Shown here piece by piece: positions 52,627 through 61,683 of a stretch of 64,000 bases of DNA (the first letter of the stretch is position 1; every line of letters starts with the position of its first letter). This DNA comes from JAQVYB01 sp964490935 (GTDB taxonomy: Bacteria > Verrucomicrobiota > Kiritimatiellia > RZYC01). The stretch lies in the NCBI GenBank assembly GCA_964490935.1, contig CAZBEO010000005.1, forward strand, positions 9,726 to 73,725, read 5' to 3'. The translations under genes and the position numbers were made by a program. Under the pieces are notes generated by a model. It ran no database searches. It was not told the origin of the DNA and saw only the letters and a program-made list of their open reading frames with translations.

Positions 52627-53802
52627 ATGATGCGTTTTAAATCGTTCAGTGTTGCAGCGCTGTCCATGTTGCTGGTCGGTACCGTGCTGGCCGACGTTCC
52701 GGTGGGGCAGGTAACTTCCAAATACGACATTACCCTCTATGGGTATATCAAGCTGGATGCTATCTACGACAGTCAAAGAACCGCCGTGGGCGATCTGGCG
52801 TTTTTTGTGTTGCCCAAGGTGGATGGCGAAGAAGATTCAGAGACGCGCCTGACGGCCCGTCAATCGCGCCTCGGCCTGAAAATCAACGGGCCCGAAGTGG
52901 AAGGCGGCAAGGTGTCCGCTCTGTTGGAGATGGACTTCTATGGCAAAGCCGACAGCGACAACGCCTACCATCCCCGCATGCGTCTGGGTTACTTGGACTG
53001 GGCGTTTGCCACGTGGTCACTGCGTGCCGGTCAGGATTGGGAAACGTTTATTGTGGTGGTGCCGAACACCATCAACTTCGCGACGCTGGCCGATCAGGGT
53101 GCGCTGGGGCTGCGCCGCCCACAGGTCCGCCTGACGAAGAACTTCGCCATGAGCGAGAGCAGCAAGCTGGTGCTGAAAGGTGCTGTAGCACGTACCGTCG
53201 GCCAGGACATCGATGGCGGCGGCCAAGATGACGGCGTAGATTCGGATATCCCGACCTTCCAAGGTGCCGTGGAATTGCATAGCGTCCTGCTGACCGAGAA
53301 GAAAAGCGTTGCGGGCATTTCCGGTCACTGGGGTAAGGAAGTGGTCGACAGCTATACCGTGAAGGAAGAGGTCATGGATGAGAAGAAGTATGACACTTGG
53401 TCCGTGATCGGCAGCTTGAACCTGCCCATCATCAAACAGATTTCGCTGGTCGGTTCGATCTGGACCGGTGAAAATTTGGACACCTACTACGGCGGCATCG
53501 GCCAGGGCATCAATCCGGCGGCGCAGAAAGGCATCAAGGCCACCGGCGGATTCGCACAGATTCAGGTGTTCCCGATGGATAAGGTCAACGTGAATTTCAC
53601 CTACGGCGTGGATGATCCCAAAGACGGCGATTTGGCCGCGAAGATGCGCAGCAAAAATGAAACGCTGATGGCCAACATTCATTACTCCTTCTCGCCGGAC
53701 CTCATTGTGGGTCTTGAATATCAACACCTCGAGACAAAATACAAAGACAGCGACAGTGCGAAGGACAACCGCGTTCAGGCGTCCATGACCTTCAAGTTTT
53801 AA
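52627..53802 (+). CDS. outer-membrane porin-like protein
   Basis: 391 residues from the ATG at 52627, eight nt after AGGAG; a TTG two codons earlier is rejected. Signal peptide MMRFKSFSVAALSMLLVGTVLA. The body alternates polar and apolar residues as in beta-barrels (TLYGYIKLDAIYDSQ, SRLGLKI, RPQVRLTKNFA) and ends in a Phe (SMTFKF), the usual barrel-assembly signal. DTYYGGIGQGINP is typical of the porin loops of alginate-export/OprB-like barrels. It forms a channel in the outer membrane, evidence for a diderm cell. Substrate unknown. A terminator follows. Confidence 0.85.
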   Translation: MMRFKSFSVAALSMLLVGTVLADVPVGQVTSKYDITLYGYIKLDAIYDSQRTAVGDLAFFVLPKVDGEEDSETRLTARQSRLGLKINGPEVEGGKVSALLEMDFYGKADSDNAYHPRMRLGYLDWAFATWSLRAGQDWETFIVVVPNTINFATLADQGALGLRRPQVRLTKNFAMSESSKLVLKGAVARTVGQDIDGGGQDDGVDSDIPTFQGAVELHSVLLTEKKSVAGISGHWGKEVVDSYTVKEEVMDEKKYDTWSVIGSLNLPIIKQISLVGSIWTGENLDTYYGGIGQGINPAAQKGIKATGGFAQIQVFPMDKVNVNFTYGVDDPKDGDLAAKMRSKNETLMANIHYSFSPDLIVGLEYQHLETKYKDSDSAKDNRVQASMTFKF

Positions 53803-53821
53803 ATCCTAAAACTTGTTTTCC

Positions 53822-53864
53822 AAACCCGCATGTTGCACCTTAGGAGCGACATGCGGGTTTTTTT
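53822..53864 (+). terminator. rho-independent terminator after porin
   Basis: AAACCCGCATGT (53822-53833) pairs with ACATGCGGGTTT (53849-53860), loop 15 nt, then T to 53864. Confidence 0.9.
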
Positions 53865-53912
53865 GTCCGATGCTAAGGAAAATCAGGGACGTATTTCGGG
53901 AGGAACAGCAAC

Positions 53913-55226
53913 ATGATCTTCGAGGAAAAAGATGAATGCATGGAGCGCGAAGCTCTGCGTGCGCTGCAGGGAAAGCGCCTGCGCGAAACCGTGGAACGCG
54001 CCTATAACAAGGTGCCCTTTTATAAAAAGACGCTCGATGAAGTTGGCGTGGTCCCTTCGGACATAAACAGCATCGATGACATCGTCAAACTCCCCTTCAC
54101 CGTCAAGGATGACTTTCGGCGCGAATATCCCTTCGGCCTCTTTTCCGTGCCGATGAAGGAGATCGTCCGACTGCATGCCTCCTCCGGTACTACCGGAAAA
54201 CCCACCGTGGTCGGTTACACGCGAGGAGACGTGGCTACCTGGGGCCGCTGCGCGGCCCGGACCCTCGCCTGCGGTGGCGGCACGGCGGACGACATCCTGC
54301 AGAATGCCTATGGCTACGGACTTTTCACCGGCGGACTCGGCCTGCACTACGGAGGCGAAACACTCGGTGCCACCGTGATTCCCATGTCCGGCGGAAACAG
54401 CAAAAAGCAGCTCATGCTCATGCAGGATTTTGGCACCACCCTGCTTTCCTGTACACCCTCCTATGCCCTGCAGCTCGCGGAAGTCGCCGACGAGGAAGGC
54501 ATGGACTTCAAAGCCTTCCAACTCAAGGCGGGATTCTTCGGCGCCGAGCCGTGGACCGAAGAGATGCGCATTCAAATCGAACAGAAGTTGAACCTGAAGG
54601 CCCTTGACATCTACGGCCTCAGCGAGGTCACCGGCCCGGGTGTGGCCAGCGAATGTCTCGAACAAAACGGGCTGCACGTGTTCGAGGACCACTTCTATCC
54701 CGAAATCATTGATCCGGAAACCGGCCAACCCGTTGCGCCCGGGCAGCAGGGTGAACTCGTCTTTACCTGCATCACCAAACAGGCCATGCCCCTCCTGCGC
54801 TATCGTACGCGCGACATCACCTCGCTGATCGAGGAGCCCTGCCCCTGCGGACGGACCTCGCGCAAAATGCGGCGCGTCACCGGGCGCACCGACGACATGT
54901 TGATCATTCGCGGCGTCAACGTCTTCCCGTCGCAGATTGAAAGCGTCCTGATGAGCGTGGAGGGCACGGAGCCACACTACGTGATCGTGGTGGACCGCAG
55001 CGGCACGATGGATGATCTGGAAATCCGCGTGGAAGTCTGCCGCGAGAACTTCTCGGATGAAATCCGCAAGCTCGAAGAGTTGCGCCAACGCATCCGGCAT
55101 GAAATTCACAGCGTACTTGGTTTGCACGCCACGATCTCGTTGATGGAACCCAAGAGCATCGAGCGCAGCCTGGGCAAGGCGGTGCGTGTGATTGATTCAA
55201 GAGCAACGGCAAATAAAAAAGCATAA
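53913..55226 (+). CDS. paaK: phenylacetate-CoA ligase family enzyme
   Basis: 437 residues, the PaaK length. Adenylate-forming blocks are clear: LHASSGTTGKPTVVGYT (ATP loop), QNAYGYGLFTGGLGLHYG, DIYGLSEVTGPGVASEC, LRYRTRDI and GRTDDMLIIRGVNVFPSQIE. The C-terminal lysine of KSIERSLGKAVRV closes the domain. It activates an aryl acid, usually phenylacetate, as CoA thioester. With an ACT-domain gene 12 bp downstream this pair resembles the PaaK-ACT pair found next to indolepyruvate ferredoxin oxidoreductase in anaerobes; that enzyme is not in the window. AGGAGG-like site upstream. Confidence 0.93.
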   Translation: MIFEEKDECMEREALRALQGKRLRETVERAYNKVPFYKKTLDEVGVVPSDINSIDDIVKLPFTVKDDFRREYPFGLFSVPMKEIVRLHASSGTTGKPTVVGYTRGDVATWGRCAARTLACGGGTADDILQNAYGYGLFTGGLGLHYGGETLGATVIPMSGGNSKKQLMLMQDFGTTLLSCTPSYALQLAEVADEEGMDFKAFQLKAGFFGAEPWTEEMRIQIEQKLNLKALDIYGLSEVTGPGVASECLEQNGLHVFEDHFYPEIIDPETGQPVAPGQQGELVFTCITKQAMPLLRYRTRDITSLIEEPCPCGRTSRKMRRVTGRTDDMLIIRGVNVFPSQIESVLMSVEGTEPHYVIVVDRSGTMDDLEIRVEVCRENFSDEIRKLEELRQRIRHEIHSVLGLHATISLMEPKSIERSLGKAVRVIDSRATANKKA

Positions 55227-55237
55227 GGAGGACCGGC

Positions 55238-55669
55238 ATGAAGGTAAAACAGGTATCCGTCTTTCTGGAAAATCGGGCGGGCCGCATGGCGGAAGTAGCA
55301 CGGCTGCTGGGCGATCACGGCATCAACATTCGGGCACTCTCCATTGCCGATACTGCCAATTTCGGCATACTGCGCCTGATCGTGAACGATGTGGTGCGGG
55401 CGGAAAAAGTATTCCGCGATGCCGGATTCACCGTGGACCTGACCGACGTCATTGCCATCGAAGTGCCCGACACCCCCGGCGGACTGGCCTCGATTCTGGA
55501 CACGCTGAACCAAGCGGGCTTCTCCATTGAATATCTGTACGCCTTTGTGGAGAAGTCGGCGGACAAGGCCGTGGTCGTGTTCCGTTTTGAAGATACCGAA
55601 GTCGTCCTCAAGGTGATTCACACCCTCGGCATTCGGGCGCTTACCGCCGAGCAGGTCTACGCCATGTAG
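55238..55669 (+). CDS. tandem ACT-domain protein
   Basis: 143 residues, two ACT domains: KQVSVFLENRAGRMAEVARL (about 4-68) and VIAIEVPDTPGGLASILDTL (about 71-140), each with the Gly-rich loop between strand and helix. ACT domains bind amino acids as regulators. The 12-base spacing from paaK and the strong AAGGAGG site show cotranscription, so it probably regulates the ligase with an aromatic amino acid; this pairing is conserved in many anaerobes. Confidence 0.9.
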   Translation: MKVKQVSVFLENRAGRMAEVARLLGDHGINIRALSIADTANFGILRLIVNDVVRAEKVFRDAGFTVDLTDVIAIEVPDTPGGLASILDTLNQAGFSIEYLYAFVEKSADKAVVVFRFEDTEVVLKVIHTLGIRALTAEQVYAM

Positions 55670-55688
55670 AGGCGCGCTGCTTTTAGCG

Positions 55689-55760
55689 CGTGGTGCTTCC
55701 CAAGCGCCACGGGGGTGCGTAATGTCCGACCTCCATCCGCTCGGCGAGCGAACGGCTACG
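55689..55760. repeat. composite REP-like element, inverted relative to 19054-19138
   Basis: 55689-55712 repeats the CGTGGTGCT...AGCGCCACGG hairpin. 55738-55760, read on the minus strand, is GTAGCCGTTCGCTCGCCGAG plus CGG, one mismatch from 19054-19076. The whole composite is thus the reverse complement order of the 19-kb copy, shortened by about 10 bp. It lies in a convergent gap. Confidence 0.7.
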
Positions 55761-55767
55761 GAATCTT

Positions 55768-55813
55768 TTCCAACGATTGGAAAAACCGCATGCAAGTTTT
55801 CCAATGGTTGGAA
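55768..55813. repeat. pair of TTCCAA/TTGGAA palindromes, 31 bp apart
   Basis: Units at 55768-55782 (TTCCAACGATTGGAA) and 55799-55813 (TTCCAATGGTTGGAA), start-to-start 31 bp as in the 2.2-kb array. They lie between the ACT-domain gene and the AsmA-like gene, which converge. Confidence 0.75.
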
Positions 55814-55822
55814 AAATGGTTT

Positions 55823-58342
55823 TTATCGGAAATTGAAGTAGAGTTCCTTGGGGAGGTTGACGGGGCGCCAATCTGGATTCTCGAGGGTTCCGCCGACCTG
55901 AAATTCGAGCAGCAGTTTGGTGATGGGATAGGTGACGAGGTTGACGAGTTTCGCGATAAAACTTTTGCGGAGGAATTTCACCTGTACGCGGAAATCCAGG
56001 GATTGATCGGCCAAGCCGTATTGGCCACGTATGGCGATGCTGATGAGGGTGCCGTACATACGGGCGTTGTCCATTTGTAGGTGGCCGTCCTGGATGGTGA
56101 AGTCGGAATCGAATTCGGTTTGGGTTAGGTAGCCGAAGTTGGGAATGATGCGGGAGAGCCACAGAGAAAGCGGGCCGAAGAGGCGTATGCTCAGGAGCAT
56201 GCCTTCGTCGATGGTGACATGCCCTTTGGCCACGAGTGAGTTGAGCCAGTTGGTTTCGGTGAGGCCGGAGAGGATGAGGTTTCCGGTGGCGTGGCCCTGC
56301 TTGGGGGCGTCGGTGGGATCGTTGGTGGAGAAGCCGAACTGGCGCATGAGGGCATCGAGCGAAACGTTGGTGAAGGCGGCATCGAGGTTGTAGCGGTAGT
56401 CATCGTTGGTGGTGATGGGGAAAAAGACCATGGAGCCGGTGGTGCTTCCGCCGCACAGGCGTCCGTAAAAATTTTCTCCGCGGTATTCATCGCCGGTTCC
56501 ACTCACGGTCATGCGGCAGTCGTCAAAATCGAGGCTGTAGATGGAGATGTTGGAGGCCTGCATGTCCACTTGAAAATTCATCTGTGTGCGCACGGAATAA
56601 TCGATGTCGCCCCGGGCAAGCACGTCGGTGGGGCCTTGGAATTCAAAGGGTTCAAGAATGGTTACGATGATTGGGTGAATCATTTCAGCCATGATTTTCG
56701 GATTCATCCGGCTGGCGATATTGAATTCTACGGTGTCTTCGTTGAGTGGCATGGTGACTTCGCCGGTCATGGCGCCTTCCTCGCGTACGGCTTGAATTCC
56801 GCTCAGTTGAATAAAGTCGTTGGTCACCAAAATTTCAGCGTTGAATTCGCTCAGAGGCGCGCCCTGCCAGGCGAAGTCCTGCATATGGGTGTGGCCTTTG
56901 AAGCGAATGCTTTTAGGGTCGGCCAATTGTCCGGAGAGCGTGCCCTCCACTTCGGGCATCGGGCCGGAGAAGTCGAAACTCCGGATGAAAGCATCCGCCG
57001 AGTCGGGCAGCAGGGGGAGCAGGATTTGAGGATGAAAGGAGAGGTCGAAGTGGTTTACAAAAGAGTTGTTGTTCAGGTAAAGCATGCCGTCGGTTTGCAG
57101 GGTGCCTTGGCCGAGGCCGCCGCCATCGATGGTTGCCTCGCAGCCGTTGAGCCAGAGTACGTCTTTATCCCATTCAAAGGTTATACAGACGTTGCGCAGG
57201 GGAATGTCTCGGTAGAGCACGGTATCGGTTTGGAGACGCCCGATGATGTTCTCGGCGAAGTGTTCCATGGAGGCGGGCTGCACCTGGATGCCGACATCGG
57301 CGGTGCCCTCGAAACGGAATCCCATATCCTTCAGGAAGCCCTGCCACTCGAGCGGCAGGATGGCCAGGTTTTCATTCATGGTCATGGTGCTGCCGGCAGA
57401 GGCTTCGAGGCGGTCGTTGCCGAAGTCGTCCTCGAGCATGACCGAGCAGCTTCCGCTTGCCGTGTAAAACCGGGCGTTGGTGACGGAGGCGACGCCGTTG
57501 GTGAGTTCTCCGGAGATGACCCAGTTGGTGAGCGCGATTCCCCGGGCCTGCGCCCCGCCGCCAGTCGCATGCAGTGAAATGATGTTTCCATCGAGATGAA
57601 CGGGATCGAGGCGAAAGGTGGCTTTCAGGTCTCCGCCGTCGGTAAATGCGCAGGTGTTCAGTTCTTCGGTGATGCCCCGCACCCATTCGGGCATTGGCCC
57701 GTCGAGGTTCTTCACAAAATGGCTCATCCATTGTTCGTAGATGGATTTCTCAGGGTTCATGTCGTCCGGCAGGGCAAAGAATCCGGTGGCGGAAAAGGGC
57801 ATGTTGCAGAGGGTGCCTTTTAAGGTGGTGAAGGTCAGGCCGGCCTCGGAATAGATTAGCTCGCCGACGACGTTTTCCAGAAAGAGGTTTGCGGGAGAGT
57901 TGGTTAGAAAGGGGCCTTCGTAGGTGGCGAGGCGTACCTCGCCGCCTGTCATGAAGAATCGCTCCAGGAGGAGGCCGCCCTGCATCCACTGTTTCCATTG
58001 CAGGGTGGTCTTAATCTGGCGGGCACCCACCAGCGGGGCGCCGGCCTCCATCCCACTGGAGTAATAGCCCACCTCGTCCAGGATCAGACGGTCAGGCCAA
58101 TACACCTGTATGGCACCGAGGCTTAGGGAGTAGTCCATTTTTTTCAGCTCACGTTCCATGGCGCGCAGGCAGGGTTTCGGTACGCCGAAAAACTGAAGGT
58201 ACGCCAGGCCCGCAAGCAGCAGAACGAGTAGAAAAAGGACGAAAAACAGGAGGCGGCGAAGGGCCCGCCCGATCGTGCGGATCGCAGCGTGGCCTTTTCG
58301 CTTCAGTGGACGGGTTGTTTTATTCTGCGGGCTAATTTTCAC
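55823..58342 (-). CDS. AsmA/DUF3971-like large envelope protein
   Basis: 839 residues from a GTG inside the end of the upstream gene (11-base overlap). A basic N-terminus and one membrane helix (29-52, LLFFVLFLLVLLLAGLAYLQFFG) precede a long domain of beta-strand repeats, with LDLSFHP-, EGTADVG- and GRLCGGSTTGSMVF-type segments of AsmA/TamB-like proteins. FQVGGTLENPDWRPV near the end is the AsmA C-terminal signature. Such proteins form hydrophobic grooves that move lipids between membranes. It is last in the operon with the ABC transporter and DUF4340 genes. Confidence 0.85.
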   Translation of the reverse strand: MKISPQNKTTRPLKRKGHAAIRTIGRALRRLLFFVLFLLVLLLAGLAYLQFFGVPKPCLRAMERELKKMDYSLSLGAIQVYWPDRLILDEVGYYSSGMEAGAPLVGARQIKTTLQWKQWMQGGLLLERFFMTGGEVRLATYEGPFLTNSPANLFLENVVGELIYSEAGLTFTTLKGTLCNMPFSATGFFALPDDMNPEKSIYEQWMSHFVKNLDGPMPEWVRGITEELNTCAFTDGGDLKATFRLDPVHLDGNIISLHATGGGAQARGIALTNWVISGELTNGVASVTNARFYTASGSCSVMLEDDFGNDRLEASAGSTMTMNENLAILPLEWQGFLKDMGFRFEGTADVGIQVQPASMEHFAENIIGRLQTDTVLYRDIPLRNVCITFEWDKDVLWLNGCEATIDGGGLGQGTLQTDGMLYLNNNSFVNHFDLSFHPQILLPLLPDSADAFIRSFDFSGPMPEVEGTLSGQLADPKSIRFKGHTHMQDFAWQGAPLSEFNAEILVTNDFIQLSGIQAVREEGAMTGEVTMPLNEDTVEFNIASRMNPKIMAEMIHPIIVTILEPFEFQGPTDVLARGDIDYSVRTQMNFQVDMQASNISIYSLDFDDCRMTVSGTGDEYRGENFYGRLCGGSTTGSMVFFPITTNDDYRYNLDAAFTNVSLDALMRQFGFSTNDPTDAPKQGHATGNLILSGLTETNWLNSLVAKGHVTIDEGMLLSIRLFGPLSLWLSRIIPNFGYLTQTEFDSDFTIQDGHLQMDNARMYGTLISIAIRGQYGLADQSLDFRVQVKFLRKSFIAKLVNLVTYPITKLLLEFQVGGTLENPDWRPVNLPKELYFNFR

Positions 58343-60191
58343 GCGCGGGAGTTTTTTCTTCTGGAGTTGGCGTTTTCGGTACGGGTGCTTCTTTCAGGAG
58401 CTCAGCGCACAGAATGGCGACCGTAACCCGGTTCAGTTCAAAAACGACATCACGGCCCTGGATCGTGGCATAGACATGCCCGTTTCCGGCGTCGGCGCCG
58501 AGCAGCAGGGTCCTGCCGATTCCGGTGGAGCCACTTAGCCCCAGACGAATGACGGCGTCAGGCTGATCCAGTCCGTACTCGGCCAGGTTTTCAGAATTCT
58601 CCGCCACGAAGCGCTCTGCGGAAAGCCGCAGTATCTGACGCAGAAAAATCTCGAGCGATGCGTCGTCGAGGGTTCGCCCCTTCGGCGTGACGACAAGGAA
58701 GGACTGGGTCTGGTCGTCGTAAGTGAGTTCACACGTTTCGTGGCCTAGCGTTCGGGAGATGCTCAGCACCTGATTGCGCTGAATGTTGAGCAGTTCCCGG
58801 GCTCGGTAATAGAGCGGATTCATGTTCACCGTGTCGGCCAGTTGGGCTGCCACGCCGTAGATCGAGGTGGCGTCCGCACGCACAAGGAGCACGCCGTTTG
58901 TAGGTGGAAGCGTACTGATCTGCCATCCCGCAAAGGACCTGTTTTCGCTGGCGGAAGAAACAGCCTCCGTCCGATTGGTGGTGATCGAAAGCTCCACGCT
59001 GCAACGGGGGGGGGCAAGTCCGAAGGAGGGCCAGTTCGTGACATCGTCCCCCACATAACTCAGGATGCCCGAGTCGCACCAGTTCTCCATCAGCATATCG
59101 ATCAGCATGGTGTCTGCCTTTTCCCGCGAGGGGCGAAGGATTTCCCATTGCCCGTTTTCCGATTTTTGTAGTTCAATGACCTGTTCTGCCGATTTCAGCG
59201 TAACGTGACGGACGGCGGGTGCCGCCAGAGGCGTCAGGCGCCGCGTTCGCAGATCGCTCAGCGGAACGGAAAGCAGGCTCAGAAGGCCGTTGGAGACCAC
59301 GCAGATGGATGTTTTGGAACTCCATTTGACGAAGACGCCGTTGGTGGTGGTTTCCGCCGATTTGCCGACCAGCAGGGTGCCTGGGTTCTTGCTGTTTTTC
59401 TGCCAAAGGGAAAGCTCAGCCACGGGATGATCCAGCCCATAGACCGTCAAATCTTTCGCGGAATCAGTCACGAAACGCTCGATTTGCAGCGGAAGCAGTG
59501 ACTCGAGCAGCCGCTGTATGGCCGTGACTGAGGCCCGCGTTTTGATCGGCTGCTGAATGACCCATTGGCCGCTATCGAGTCGGCCCGCCTGAATAAAGCC
59601 GTCGGCCCTCCGTATGCTGAAGCGGGTGATGTCGGAGGCGTTTTCTCTGAAAAGATCACGGACGCGCCATTCGGAGGGAGAAGAGGGAATCATTTTGAGG
59701 AGTTCATCATCGACCGAGGCGATGACATCTTGGCTTTCTTCTTTAACGTAGACCCGGTTGTCCAGGGTGGACCTTCTGCCGATGAGATACGATTTGGAGC
59801 GGTTTTTCCCGGAGAGGCGGATCGTGGCCTGCGGGGCGTCTAGTCCGTAATCCGAGAGGGTCAGATTGCGCCCTTGACGGTCCTGCGCGGTGATAGCGGC
59901 ATTTTTACGGAGCAGTTCGAGATAATAGAGAAAGCGATGAATGAGACCTTCGTCGGCGGGGTCGTCCACCGGTTTTCGGATGTGCCACTGCTCGTCTTCG
60001 CGCTCGCAAACGAGTTGCGTCCCGTCCCGCTCGATCACGATCTTGGATATTTCATCCTGGTCAAAAGTGAAGGCCTTGCGTGCACGGGCATTCTGTTCAG
60101 CGGTGGACCAGGTGTCACGCTCGAAGAAATAAATGAATGCACCCAGCGTAAGAACGAGCACAAAGAGGATGAAGGTAATGGTTCCTTTCAT
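58332..60191 (-). CDS. DUF4340-domain membrane-anchored protein
   Basis: 619 residues. One N-terminal helix (TITFILFVLVLTLGAFIYFFE) anchors a large extracytoplasmic part made of at least three related segments with the DUF4340 pattern: a strand with VIERDGTQLVCERE, then DYGLDAPQATIRL, LIGRRS and RVYVKEESQDVIASV; a second, YGLDHPVAELSLWQ, LLVGKSA and GVFVKWSSKTSICVV; and a third, YGLDQPDAVIRLGL, LLLGADAGNGHVYATIQGRDVVFEL. DUF4340 proteins regularly follow GldG-like genes in this kind of locus. It ends in a Pro/Thr tail and overlaps the AsmA-like gene. Confidence 0.9.
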   Translation of the reverse strand: MKGTITFILFVLVLTLGAFIYFFERDTWSTAEQNARARKAFTFDQDEISKIVIERDGTQLVCEREDEQWHIRKPVDDPADEGLIHRFLYYLELLRKNAAITAQDRQGRNLTLSDYGLDAPQATIRLSGKNRSKSYLIGRRSTLDNRVYVKEESQDVIASVDDELLKMIPSSPSEWRVRDLFRENASDITRFSIRRADGFIQAGRLDSGQWVIQQPIKTRASVTAIQRLLESLLPLQIERFVTDSAKDLTVYGLDHPVAELSLWQKNSKNPGTLLVGKSAETTTNGVFVKWSSKTSICVVSNGLLSLLSVPLSDLRTRRLTPLAAPAVRHVTLKSAEQVIELQKSENGQWEILRPSREKADTMLIDMLMENWCDSGILSYVGDDVTNWPSFGLAPPRCSVELSITTNRTEAVSSASENRSFAGWQISTLPPTNGVLLVRADATSIYGVAAQLADTVNMNPLYYRARELLNIQRNQVLSISRTLGHETCELTYDDQTQSFLVVTPKGRTLDDASLEIFLRQILRLSAERFVAENSENLAEYGLDQPDAVIRLGLSGSTGIGRTLLLGADAGNGHVYATIQGRDVVFELNRVTVAILCAELLKEAPVPKTPTPEEKTPAREN

Positions 60192-60197
60192 GGCGCG

Positions 60198-61679
60198 TTA
60201 CCCCCTTCTCCGCAACCACACCAGCAGACCCAGCAAGGCCACGGAAGCTGGCATCACCCCTGCCGCGATCCAGAAAATGGTCATTTTCTGCGATCGCGTG
60301 ATGAGCAGCTTGCTGTGTAAAACCGGTTTGGGTGCAATGCCGATCTGGTCGTCGCGCTCGAGCAGCCAGTTCAGGGCGTTCATGTAAAATTGGATGTTGC
60401 CGCCGATCACCCCTTTGTTGGCCACGAAATCGGAGTCGCCGACCACGACGAGCCGGGTGGGCTTGATCTTGACGTCGATTCCAGGAACGGGCCCCTTTTC
60501 CATGGCGAGGGCAATGGGTATCGGGCCGGCCAGGTCTTCCTCCACGTCAAAGTGCGCATGCGGGTCTTCGAGGTTGGTTTCACCCCAGCCGTTGGCCGAG
60601 GAGGCCGCCAAAACGCTGACGTGGGGTCGGTCCGCCGGGTCGGCTGCGCCTTCGTAGGCCAGCGGACGTATAGAACGCGGCAGGTAAAAGACCGAGGTGA
60701 TCTGCTCCATGTTTTCGGTGATCGGATGGGCAAAATAGGTTGTGACAAAGAGGTCGCCGCGTCCCGTAAGCGTTTTGGAGGGGTCCACCACCAAGTTGTT
60801 TCCCACTTCAATGCCCCAGTCTTCGAGCAGCAGGTCCAGCCCCGAATCTTTTCCGGCATCGAGCAGGATCATCATGCGCCCGTTGTTTTCGAGATAGGCC
60901 GCCAGCAGGTCGATTTCGGTGATGGAATAGTCCTTTTCGGGGCCGGCGACGATGAGGGCGTCGCAGTCTTTTGGAATACCCAGGTCATCTCCCAGGCGCA
61001 GGAGTTTGACCTCGATGGTGTCGCGTTCCATTTCCGCCGCGATTTTTGAGAAGCCGCGACGCTTGTCTGGATCGGTCGGGTTTCCTTCGCCGTGACCCTG
61101 GAGGAAATAGACGACGGGTTTATCGGCGAGGGTCACCGCTTGAATGGCGGAGGAGAAGGCCCGCTCGCCGCTGAAGGCGGTCTGGACCGGGGGTTGCCCG
61201 GATTGCAGCGGGGCGTAGTCGTAGCGGGCGATTTCCTCTTCGGTGACGAAGCTGCTTCGCCCCTCGTGCTCAAACACCACCACGTTGGATTCTTTCACGC
61301 CGTACCGCGTGGACAGCTCCTCCGTGCGTGCCAGATCACGATCGGGGTCCACCCATTCGACCCGCAGTTTCGGGCAGGCGTATTCATATTCCTGAAGCAG
61401 ATTTTTGAGATCCTGATACACGTCCTGGTTCGACTGGAAAAAGACCGTGGCGTTCAGAGGATTCGTCACCGAGTTGAGCAGTTGCACGGTTTTTTGGGAG
61501 AGGGCGTAGAAGTGGTTTCGGCTGACATCCCAGCGCCGATAGTGGCGGAAGGAGATGTAGTTCACCATGATCAGCAGGATGAGGGAGAGCATTACCGCGC
61601 CGCCGGCATTGAGCCCAAGCATCCACCTGCGGCGATGCGTTTCAGCCATATATGGGTTGTGTTTGTCCTGGTTCTTCAT
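60198..61679 (-). CDS. GldG-like ABC transporter auxiliary protein
   Basis: 493 residues from the ATG at 61679, four bases after the permease stop. N-terminal helix (about 24-43) and C-terminal helix (about 467-486) enclose a periplasmic domain: LSQKTVQLLNSVTNPLNATVFF, LLQEYEYACPKLRVEWVDPD and the central VVYFLQGHGEGNP, DALIVAGPEKDYS, GRMMILLDAG of the ABC_transp_aux/GldG family. GldG works with GldA and GldF in Bacteroidetes gliding; outside that phylum the same trio has no proven role. The operon order ATPase-permease-GldG-DUF4340-AsmA suggests lipid or polymer export across the envelope. Confidence 0.9.
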   Translation of the reverse strand: MKNQDKHNPYMAETHRRRWMLGLNAGGAVMLSLILLIMVNYISFRHYRRWDVSRNHFYALSQKTVQLLNSVTNPLNATVFFQSNQDVYQDLKNLLQEYEYACPKLRVEWVDPDRDLARTEELSTRYGVKESNVVVFEHEGRSSFVTEEEIARYDYAPLQSGQPPVQTAFSGERAFSSAIQAVTLADKPVVYFLQGHGEGNPTDPDKRRGFSKIAAEMERDTIEVKLLRLGDDLGIPKDCDALIVAGPEKDYSITEIDLLAAYLENNGRMMILLDAGKDSGLDLLLEDWGIEVGNNLVVDPSKTLTGRGDLFVTTYFAHPITENMEQITSVFYLPRSIRPLAYEGAADPADRPHVSVLAASSANGWGETNLEDPHAHFDVEEDLAGPIPIALAMEKGPVPGIDVKIKPTRLVVVGDSDFVANKGVIGGNIQFYMNALNWLLERDDQIGIAPKPVLHSKLLITRSQKMTIFWIAAGVMPASVALLGLLVWLRRRG

Positions 61680-61683
61680 GGCA

